Positions 4,164-10,040 of a stretch of DNA of 10,040 nucleotides are shown piece by piece. The notes under the pieces were generated by a model. That model made no database searches. It saw only the letters and a program-made list of their open reading frames with translations, and was not told the DNA's origin. Source of the DNA: Candidatus Paracaedibacteraceae bacterium UBA6184. GTDB taxonomy: Bacteria; Pseudomonadota; Alphaproteobacteria; UBA6184. Location of the stretch: positions 1-10,040 of the forward strand of contig DITM01000013.1 of the NCBI GenBank assembly GCA_002422845.1. The letters are read 5' to 3'. The position numbers were made by a program, and so were the translations under genes. Positions within the stretch are counted from its first letter, which is position 1; every line of letters starts with the position of its first letter.

Positions 4164-6350
4164 TCAAGAAGAAGAAGGCTTTAAATCCCGCTCAATCCCC
4201 TCTTCCAGCTTATCCAATTGTATAGCCGTTTTCGGTTGGAAAAATCCCGTTTTACCACCCGATTGATAAAGATTATAAACGACAGAGCCCCCAAGCGTCA
4301 CCACTGCCATCGCTAGATTATCGATTAAATCACGCCAACCAACAAACGAAGGCAGATCCGTCGCCCGTGCTTGCTTAATCGCGCTACCCCACTTCGCTTG
4401 AAGCGTTGATAATGAACCTGCACCACGATCACCATCCCAATAAACAACCAACGACTCAACCAATTCTTTTTGCAATGTTTTTGCAGCCTCCAGCGCAGGC
4501 GAAGGATCTGTCAATGTACGGAGATCAAGGCTCAATCCCATCAGCAAACACATCAAATGCGCGTCGCCTTGATCGCCTCTTTGACCCATACGTATTTGAT
4601 GAGAGACTTGGTTAAGAATGGATGCTTGTTCCTCAGGGCATAGAGTGAGCATTGATTTTAACAAATAAGGGATGGGCTCTGGATGGATAGTGGCGGGCGT
4701 TATGCCGCCAACTATTTTTGTCCATAAAACATATCCCATACATGCTATGAGAATAAGGGGCGATAAAGCAATGGCGTCGGCACCACCTACCAATAATACG
4801 AAACCATAGTATGCTACAACACCGGGGCGCCCGAAAATATTACGCGCCATAGCAGACTCTTCCTCCATACGCGACATTAAATCCAGCATAAAGTCCTCTA
4901 CATGAATATGAAGCGGGACAGGAGGATCCATGTTAGCCGCCAATGCAAATGCATTGTAATTTCCTCGAACCGTCTGTTGAAGTGCCTGAAGCAATGCTCC
5001 GCCATCTAGCTTACTCAACAAAGCGGGCAATGCCTTAGGACAATCACGCGCCGCCAACATCACGGCATTGTAACCCTCTGCATTGGTTGCGGTTAACGCC
5101 AAGCCTAAATTTTCAGAGGGGAATTTTTCCAGTATCTCTTTCATTAGGCTGACAGTTGTATTTGCATTGATCACTCCTAAAAACAACTTGTTTTTTGATT
5201 CCGGGTATTTTTGTATTACCTGGTGAATGGAGTCTGCCGTTAATCCCTTATTTTTTGCGACTATTTTCCATATCTCATCTGATAATCCAGGCTTGTCCGC
5301 CATATGCAAATCTATAAAATTAAAAATAATAGCCAACCTGTTTTCATCAGACAAAGACGCATTGGATTCCAACGCCAGATAAGCCGCCAATTCAGATTCC
5401 GTTGTTAAGTAATTTACAATACTGACGTCTTTATCCGTATTCGGTTGAACTAAATAATCCTGAATGGTGTCTCTTTCCTCTGGCGTATAACGAACAAAGC
5501 CATCGGCATTCAGCTGAGACCATAGTCGACTTAGGATGAGCCCCCAATCAAAATCATAGACCAACCCATTATCATCCATCAGCAAACAATCTGTATTGTC
5601 AGGTGTGTTGAACAATCCATTCAACAGCGATAACCCAGGTCCATATTCACCCATGACATAACCCGGCTTACCTTCTTTTTTACCGCTATATGAAAATCGA
5701 CTACTCACTGTTTGTTGCAAGACTAGCAGCATCCCAAAGGGTTGGTAACGCTCGGAAAACGCGCGTTGTAGTTTATCTACAGTAACGGGATCATCCGCTC
5801 GTCCGGAATAAACATCTTGATCATTGACGGGATTAACACCTAAGTCCATAGAAAACGCTGTCTTAAAAACCGTATTATGTCCATGCACGTCATCGGTTAC
5901 TTGCCTGGCTTCTCGCTCAACAATCTCCGCACGAAAACCACCCAAAATTTGATCGATTGTTTGCGGTGCAAATAAATGCATTAAATTGCTGTTCACTCGA
6001 TCATGAAATCCAGGTGTGCACTGGCTAACACCTTCGAGTAATTTATCGATCATGACTTGTTTTTTATCGGTTGACAGGCTCAGTTCTGGGTAATCGGTTT
6101 TCAGCGCATCCGACAATATCAAATAATGCAATTTTAAATTGGCAAGTAACGTTGGCTTTAAAGTATACGTGCTCGATTCACCCGCCTTCAACTCAAAAGC
6201 GAGTTTAACGTCTGGATCGGTTGTGCACAAATCAGTGAGTTTTTGAAACCAATCTTCACCTAGATTGTATCGATCAAGATCAATTTGTTTATAGCGCTCT
6301 GCTTGCAGTAAAAAACACTTATCTTTATTTAATCGGTCAATCAACGGCAT
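4164..6350 (-). CDS. Ankyrin-like, membrane-segment protein; candidate Dot/Icm effector
   Basis: I do not recognise a defined enzyme family. The frame opens at 6380, but GGAG (6357-6360) points to tandem ATGs at 6353 and 6350; I chose 6350, giving a product of about 728 residues. Counting from 6380, CTPGFHDRVN (121-130) followed by VHGHN...DLGVNPVNDQDVY (165-191) is a pattern I associate with large Legionella and Berkiella ankyrin-type proteins. EGYNAVMLAARDCPKALPAL (435-454) and a weaker NAFALAA (476-482) read as ankyrin-like units. Two adjacent hydrophobic segments (about 518-556) and one near 687-705 could insert in a membrane. The C-terminal 20 residues contain a Glu-rich patch (LEEGIERD) like E-block Dot/Icm secretion signals. 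It stands alone between mobile elements with its own promoter and terminator, as effector genes often do. Secretion and host target are inference. Confidence 0.7.
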   Translation of the reverse strand: MPLIDRLNKDKCFLLQAERYKQIDLDRYNLGEDWFQKLTDLCTTDPDVKLAFELKAGESSTYTLKPTLLANLKLHYLILSDALKTDYPELSLSTDKKQVMIDKLLEGVSQCTPGFHDRVNSNLMHLFAPQTIDQILGGFRAEIVEREARQVTDDVHGHNTVFKTAFSMDLGVNPVNDQDVYSGRADDPVTVDKLQRAFSERYQPFGMLLVLQQTVSSRFSYSGKKEGKPGYVMGEYGPGLSLLNGLFNTPDNTDCLLMDDNGLVYDFDWGLILSRLWSQLNADGFVRYTPEERDTIQDYLVQPNTDKDVSIVNYLTTESELAAYLALESNASLSDENRLAIIFNFIDLHMADKPGLSDEIWKIVAKNKGLTADSIHQVIQKYPESKNKLFLGVINANTTVSLMKEILEKFPSENLGLALTATNAEGYNAVMLAARDCPKALPALLSKLDGGALLQALQQTVRGNYNAFALAANMDPPVPLHIHVEDFMLDLMSRMEEESAMARNIFGRPGVVAYYGFVLLVGGADAIALSPLILIACMGYVLWTKIVGGITPATIHPEPIPYLLKSMLTLCPEEQASILNQVSHQIRMGQRGDQGDAHLMCLLMGLSLDLRTLTDPSPALEAAKTLQKELVESLVVYWDGDRGAGSLSTLQAKWGSAIKQARATDLPSFVGWRDLIDNLAMAVVTLGGSVVYNLYQSGGKTGFFQPKTAIQLDKLEEGIERDLKPSSS

Positions 6351-6385
6351 CATGCTCTCCAATAAAACACAACGATTCATTTTTG

Positions 6386-6391
6386 ATTATA
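6386..6391 (-). promoter_or_regulatory. Predicted -10 element of the effector-like gene
   Basis: A perfect TATAAT on the minus strand (6391-6386) would start transcription near 6380, leaving a leader of about 27-30 nt with GGAG correctly spaced before ATG 6350. The -35 is poor: TTGAAA lies 20 bp upstream and TTGACT 25 bp upstream, both too far. Weak expression or an activator is possible. The upstream edge lies only about 50 bp from the 3' end of a group II intron. Confidence 0.5.
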
Positions 6392-6487
6392 GACCATGTA
6401 TTTTTTTATGCTTTCAAGTCAAAAAAACACGAGTTGCCTAGAGAGTAAAGCAGCGTCCTTCTTGCGTTGTTCGCTGCCTCCTCGTTA

Positions 6488-6520
6488 GAACCCACCATGC
6501 CCAATTAAGGCAGTGGGCTC
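6488..6520 (-). ncRNA. Group II intron domain V (downstream intron)
   Basis: On the minus strand GAGCCCAC pairs with GTGGGTTC over 8 positions, carrying the catalytic AGC near the 5' side, with an inner GCC/GGGC stem around a TTAA-containing tip; total 33 nt. It lies 30 nt after the maturase stop. Domain VI follows: GCAGCG pairs with CGCTGC (within 6440-6484), leaving an unpaired A at 6446 as branch point. Confidence 0.75.
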
Positions 6521-6550
6521 AAGATAAACACATTCACATTCGTTCATGGT

Positions 6551-7867
6551 TTAGAAAAGCTTATGACAGATTTTTGCTTTGGGAAAATTGATTCTGTCCA
6601 GATATTTACTGAACTGCCCCCAGCTAAATGATTTACGCTGACTACGTCGGTTAAGCCACTTGAATAGAAGTTTCGTCACTCTGTGTACAAACATACCAAC
6701 TGCTTTGTGATTAAAGGATACCCCATAATACTGAATATGCCCCCTCACTTTGGCTGCCGCTATCTTCATAATCTGTGTGAGTGATGTTTTATTCTTGATT
6801 GAGCGCGCCCAATCATTCACTTTCTTAAGTTTCGAGCTGAATCGTTTACCGATTGTTTTCACTTTTACCAGGTAGAATCCCTTTCGTGATTTTCCAAAAT
6901 AAAATGTGAATCCGAGGAAGTCGAACGTTTCCTGCTTAATCCCTTGTCGTTGTTGACGCTTTGAGAATTTAACAAGTTTCGTTTTATCTTCATTCATCTT
7001 CAGCCCATACTTTTCCAGCCGTTTGGACAAGGCCTTTTTGATACGTTCGGCATCCCGATTGTATTGGCAACAAATGACAATGTCATCTGCATACCGCACC
7101 ATCTTGACCTCGCCCTCACAGTGCGCTTTCACCGTCGTTTCTATCCATTTATCGATTACTTCATGTGCAAAGATATTCGCGATGATAGGACTACACGCAG
7201 AGCCTTGAACGACTCCTTCATCGCTAACGATCAATTCCCCATTGACCAGCAGGCCTGATTTAAACATACGAATCAAGTACCGCAGGATTTTTGGATCACT
7301 GATCTTCTCTTTGATCATTGAGATCACGCTATTCTGGGATATGCTTCCAAAATAGTTGGATAAATCAACATCTATCACTGTCTCTACCTGATGGGTGCCC
7401 AGATATGCATGTAGTGATTTAATAGCATCATGACAGCTTCTTTCCGGTCTGAATCCATACGAATTCTCGTGAAATAGCGGCTCATATATGCTTTCTAATA
7501 CTTTATGCATCATCCGTTGAACGATTTTATCCTCAAGATTGCTAATGCCTAGCGGACGCGTGGCGCCTGACTTGCCTTCCTTCGGAATAAGTACTTGTCG
7601 TACTGCCCCGGGGATATATGCCATTCGCCTCATCCGATCCATTAGATCTTGCAGGTTTTCGTCCAGATTTTCCCCATAACTCGCTTTATCTACACCATCG
7701 ATCCCAATTGCCTTCTTTCCATTCAGCTCATGAAAACATGTCCGCAGTGATTCCTCGTTGATATGGTGGATCATATGAGTGAATACCATATCCGGGTTTG
7801 CTGCCGATAACGCTGCTATTCGTTTCAGTTTCGTTTCCGTCGTTATTGAGTCTTCTGTGAACTCCAT
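6551..7867 (-). CDS. ltrA: Group II intron reverse transcriptase/maturase (438 aa, no endonuclease)
   Basis: The protein copies intron RNA into DNA at new sites and assists intron folding and splicing. Reverse transcriptase motifs are in order: GIDGVD (55-60), RPLGISNLEDK (104-114), YGFRPERSCHDAI (137-149), VIDVDLSNYF with D166/D168, the canonical QGSACSP (221-227), and the catalytic YADD (259-262). The maturase (X) domain spans about 365-420, and the protein ends with FPKAKICHKLF, so there is no HNH endonuclease. This length suits class C and other endonuclease-less lineages. AAGGA lies 8 nt before ATG 7867. No frameshift or catalytic loss is visible, and the surrounding RNA is also intact, so this intron could be active. 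Confidence 0.93.
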   Translation of the reverse strand: MEFTEDSITTETKLKRIAALSAANPDMVFTHMIHHINEESLRTCFHELNGKKAIGIDGVDKASYGENLDENLQDLMDRMRRMAYIPGAVRQVLIPKEGKSGATRPLGISNLEDKIVQRMMHKVLESIYEPLFHENSYGFRPERSCHDAIKSLHAYLGTHQVETVIDVDLSNYFGSISQNSVISMIKEKISDPKILRYLIRMFKSGLLVNGELIVSDEGVVQGSACSPIIANIFAHEVIDKWIETTVKAHCEGEVKMVRYADDIVICCQYNRDAERIKKALSKRLEKYGLKMNEDKTKLVKFSKRQQRQGIKQETFDFLGFTFYFGKSRKGFYLVKVKTIGKRFSSKLKKVNDWARSIKNKTSLTQIMKIAAAKVRGHIQYYGVSFNHKAVGMFVHRVTKLLFKWLNRRSQRKSFSWGQFSKYLDRINFPKAKICHKLF

Positions 7868-8364
7868 GACGTTTCCTTTACTAAGAGCCTATTTACCCAG
7901 TGTCCTTCCCCATGTACTTGGCTTTCCCAAGCTCGGAGTACTACGACACATCTGACTTCCAGATAAACTTCTTGAGGTTCTTGATTTTGAGTCTTGTTCC
8001 CCAATACTCTGATCCATTTGAGATCTATCTGGATCTCCCACGTTCACCCTTGTACTTTCATTGCATGCCATGCTCTCAGACCCCGAGGAAGTTACCTAAC
8101 CCTGCCCATAATGGTTTAGATAATATTGCCTTCTGACGTTATGAAGTCATCGGCCTTACCTGATAAACATTTTTTCGGAGCTCAATCACTTCAGCTTACG
8201 CTTACGGCCTGCAATTTTTCCTACCTACGCTTAGCTCGCTACATTACTGGAACAAGCCCAAGGCTGGATACGAAATGTGCTGGGTCAGCACTTTCTCGAC
8301 GATACTTTCAATCGCGAGTACAACGGCGCTTTCGTGGCGCACCATAAAAAATGTTACCGAAAAT

Positions 8365-8403
8365 GTCAAGTAGCCATCTCTCGTTGCCGAGAGACAGCCC
8401 TTT
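8365..8403 (-). ncRNA. Group II intron domain VI with branch-point A (upstream intron)
   Basis: GGGCTGTCTCTC pairs with GAGAGATGGCT around a GGCAAC loop, and a single unpaired A (8371) sits near the base of the stem with further pairs below it. Splicing 7 nt from the branch A gives a 3' end at 8365 with terminal AC, as expected for group II introns. Confidence 0.7.
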
Positions 8404-8405
8404 AA

Positions 8406-8439
8406 GAACGGTGCGGGCTAGTTTCCCAGCACACCGCTC
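8406..8439 (-). ncRNA. Group II intron domain V (upstream intron)
   Basis: The element is exactly 34 nt. GAGCGGTG pairs with CACCGTTC, then a 2-nt bulge, then CTGG-GAAA-CTAG forms the capped tip with the typical GAAA tetraloop. The AGC catalytic triad is present. The stop codon TAG of the maturase (8420-8418) lies inside the tip stem, so the end of the protein and domain V overlap. Confidence 0.85.
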
Positions 8440-9959
8440 AAGCCCTCATAAGGTTGGATATATCTCAACCCGGCAGATTTCGCGGCTTTGGTAGACTTCG
8501 AGCGATCTTTTCGGTCTTTTTCACGTTTTTGGAAGTATTCCTTAAAGCGAGAATCGAACGGATTGGCCTCAGCTCTTATTTTAATGTGTCGCCGGATGAG
8601 CGTTTCGGCTGCTAGTTTCAAATAAAGAGTCTTTTCTTTTCCCTCTTTATCTTTTACGATGCAGTGAAAGCGCCAATTTTGGCCATCTAAGCTAGTATAA
8701 TACTTGCGCATTATCCATGGCTTACCTTTGTTTGGATGACGTTTCAGTCCCCAGCGTCTGAGTGCGTTGAAGATTTCTTGGTCAATCATGGCAAAAACTT
8801 TTGATGAAACGACCCCACGATAGTAATTTGTCCATCCAGTTATCTTTTGGTTTAACTGATGAATCAATACTGCTGTCGGGAGAGCCCCAGAAGAATGGAT
8901 GATGCGTTTGATTTCCTCGAGAAACACTTTAATGTTTGCCTGTGCTGGCTTGATTAATAGTTTCCCACAATGGTACTTTCGTAGGTTGAATCCGAGGAAA
9001 TTAAATCCTTCTTTAATCGAAGTAATTCTAGTTTTCTCGCTGGAAAGTTCTAGTCCAACCTCTTTGAGTGCTTCTTCCAATATTGGGATTACCCTGTCTC
9101 TCAATGATTGCTCATTAGCAGCTGTCACCACAAAGTCGTCGGCATACGATACTACTCGTATCTTGTCTTTATCCCTCTGTCTTTTCCTTGTGCTGACTAA
9201 CTTTTCTTCAAGCCTCGATAAGGCCATTAAAGCTAATGTTGTTGAGATAGTTCCACCCTGAGGCACCCCAAGATCAGTTGCTTGGCACTTCCCATTTTCC
9301 ATAAAACCAGCCTTTAAGAATTTCTTTAAGATTATTTTATCCATCGGAATATTCTTTAAGAGCCAGTCGTGGCTTATGCGATCAAAACAGGCACGTATAT
9401 CGCCCTCTAAAATCCAAGTCGCTGATGCGCGTTTTCCTAGCAATTTAAAGCATTGCTCTATGGCATCGTGGGTGGATCTTTTTGGTCTGAAGCCATAGGC
9501 ATTTGGATCAGCTCTTTCCTCGGCAATAGGAACTAGAGCGGCATGCCATAAGGCTTGCATGGCTCGGTCGTTTATTGTCGGGATGGAGAGAGGGCGCATT
9601 TTACCTGATTTCTTAGGGATATAAATTCGTCGTAAAGGTGAGGTTGTATAGCCCCGTTTTTTAAGCGACGAAACACAATCCATCTTCTGTTTTTGTGTGG
9701 ATAAAATCACACCATCAATACCCGGTGTTTTGCTACCAGTGCTGCTTGTAACTCGTTTTACCGCCAAACATCGGCCATAAAATGAGGTAGTCAGTAGTCG
9801 TTGCAAGGATTTAACCTTGCCTTGACGTCCTTCCCGCTCTGCCTTGGCGATACGCATTTGGAGCCTCAATACATGTGCTTTTGCCGTTGACCAATTTATT
9901 GTTTGCCAAGTGCTACAGCGCGTTGCTGAAGATGCACCAGCAGTATGACCTGCCGTCAT
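8418..9959 (-). CDS. ltrA: Group II intron reverse transcriptase/maturase (513 aa, HNH absent)
   Basis: Numbered from ATG 9959, the order is: N-terminal RT-0 region with KVKSLQRLLTTSF (48-60), TPGIDGV (78-84), RPLSIPTINDRAMQAL (122-137), YGFRPKRSTHDAI (155-167), D187 in WILEGDIRACFD, PQGG (233-236), YADD (272-275), and the maturase domain around HQLNQKITGWTNYYRG. The DNA-binding region follows, ending in HIKIRAEANPFDSRFKEYF. In relatives with this sequence an HNH endonuclease normally comes next; here a short Lys/Arg/Ser-rich tail leads directly into domain V. RT motif 4 reads GGTISTTLALMAL, lacking the usual SP and N. I chose ATG 9959 rather than the open frame to the window edge, because the residues before it are read from dispersed-repeat copy D. 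The frame is open, but the intron RNA is 5'-truncated. Confidence 0.85.
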   Translation of the reverse strand: MTAGHTAGASSATRCSTWQTINWSTAKAHVLRLQMRIAKAEREGRQGKVKSLQRLLTTSFYGRCLAVKRVTSSTGSKTPGIDGVILSTQKQKMDCVSSLKKRGYTTSPLRRIYIPKKSGKMRPLSIPTINDRAMQALWHAALVPIAEERADPNAYGFRPKRSTHDAIEQCFKLLGKRASATWILEGDIRACFDRISHDWLLKNIPMDKIILKKFLKAGFMENGKCQATDLGVPQGGTISTTLALMALSRLEEKLVSTRKRQRDKDKIRVVSYADDFVVTAANEQSLRDRVIPILEEALKEVGLELSSEKTRITSIKEGFNFLGFNLRKYHCGKLLIKPAQANIKVFLEEIKRIIHSSGALPTAVLIHQLNQKITGWTNYYRGVVSSKVFAMIDQEIFNALRRWGLKRHPNKGKPWIMRKYYTSLDGQNWRFHCIVKDKEGKEKTLYLKLAAETLIRRHIKIRAEANPFDSRFKEYFQKREKDRKDRSKSTKAAKSAGLRYIQPYEGLSGVLGN

Positions 9960-10015
9960 TTGCGTTTCTTCATTATTTAGGTTCTCTAAATTATCTCGCC
10001 ATTTTGGACCAGTTC

Positions 10016-10040
10016 GGCCCCAGTTTACGGTCCATGTCAT
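10016..10040 (-). repeat. Dispersed TGGCCCC-type repeat, copy D (cut by window edge)
   Basis: The final 25 bp, read on the minus strand, are identical to 1699-1723 of copy B. They end in GGGGCC directly against the truncated group II intron. The rest of the repeat, expected to continue to a GGGGCCACTT-type inner end on the plus strand, lies beyond the window. Confidence 0.8.

Larger units (their letters stand above)
6440..8342 (-). mobile_element. Group II intron, apparently complete (downstream of the tandem pair)
   Basis: The element runs from a GTGCG 5' end at 8342, followed at once by a small GCGC...GCGC hairpin, through about 475 nt of non-coding RNA (domains I to IV start), the maturase ORF (7867-6551), domain V (6520-6488) and domain VI, ending near 6440. 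Total length is about 1.9 kb, normal for a compact bacterial intron with a reverse transcriptase lacking an endonuclease. The 3' end is set by analogy: the bulged branch A is at 6446 and splicing normally falls about 7 nt later. The terminal dinucleotide there (CT) is not the usual AY, so the exact end is uncertain by 1-2 nt. Intron class was not settled. Confidence 0.75.
8365..10015 (-). mobile_element. Group II intron, 5'-truncated (upstream of the tandem pair)
   Basis: This second intron keeps its maturase ORF, domain V (8439-8406) and domain VI ending at 8365. Only about 56 nt of sequence precede the maturase start before dispersed-repeat copy D (10016-10040) interrupts it. About half a kilobase of domains I-III, including the GTGYG 5' splice site and exon-binding sequences, should lie there and is missing. 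Without them the RNA cannot splice. The 3' end is well defined: an unpaired A in domain VI at 8371, followed by CTTGAC, gives a terminal AC at 8365. Confidence 0.75.

Noticed and set aside
6418..6440. GGCAACTCG followed by TGTTTTTTT after the intron, as half of a terminator split by the intron
   Set aside because: The complementary CGAGTTGCC is not found in the 22-bp upstream exon or close by.
7889..8347. Short frames (60-78 residues) upstream of the 438-aa maturase
   Set aside because: They fall in the structured 5' RNA of the group II intron and show no protein motifs.
1..10040. CRISPR array, tRNA, rRNA or defence-linked reverse transcriptase (retron, DGR, Abi)
   Set aside because: No regularly spaced repeats or RNA genes are seen. 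Both reverse transcriptases carry maturase domains with domain V downstream, so they are group II intron proteins.
9960..10040. Maturase start at the window edge (extra 27 residues)
   Set aside because: The added residues come from repeat copy D and non-coding intron sequence; the family N-terminus begins at the ATG at 9959.

Overview
The window looks like an accessory, mobile-element-rich stretch of a moderately AT-rich gammaproteobacterial genome, most likely Legionellales (Legionella, Berkiella or Coxiella-like). The best pointer is the large minus-strand gene at 4164-6350. Its CTPGFHDRVN block, short ankyrin-like stretch, hydrophobic segments and Glu-rich C-terminus resemble Dot/Icm-type effector candidates of that order. 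No ribosomal RNA, tRNA or housekeeping gene is visible.

Layout. 1-388 has no gene I recognise but holds one copy (215-252) of a dispersed repeat with TGGCCCC/GGGGCCA arms. 389-1233 is a compact toxin-first HigB/HigA-type toxin-antitoxin module lying between two nearly identical 30-bp palindromes (12-bp arms, 6-bp spacer). 1256-1454 is the C-terminal remnant of an Rpn-type (PDDEXK) protein. 1455-1724 is a 270-bp gene-less element bounded by inverted copies of the same dispersed repeat. 1725-3958 is the remnant of a Tn402/Tn5053-like transposon: truncated tniB, apparently intact tniA, putative TniA-binding repeats, and a terminus matching the Tn402 family inverted repeat at 15 of 17 positions. 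That terminus sits inside a third copy of the palindrome. 4000-4071 is a scrap of an ISAs1-like transposase, followed by a perfect 38-bp palindrome that probably terminates the effector-like gene.

Right of the effector-like gene are two group II introns, both on the minus strand and head to tail. The downstream one (about 8342-6440) looks complete: GTGCG 5' end, reverse transcriptase/maturase ORF, domain V and domain VI. The upstream one (8365-10015) keeps its reverse transcriptase ORF and domains V/VI, but its 5' RNA half is cut off by a fourth copy of the dispersed repeat at the window edge. Only 22 bp separate the two introns.

The genes form no single pathway. The main pattern is a mosaic in which small modules are bounded by short palindromic sites, and three of the four copies of the TGGCCCC repeat abut a truncated gene or intron. 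The palindromes resemble Xer/dif-like or resolvase/res-like sites in arm-spacer-arm layout. A Tn402-like transposon landing in one of them agrees with the known preference of that family for res-type sites. This modular-site model is an inference from sequence patterns, not a demonstrated system.
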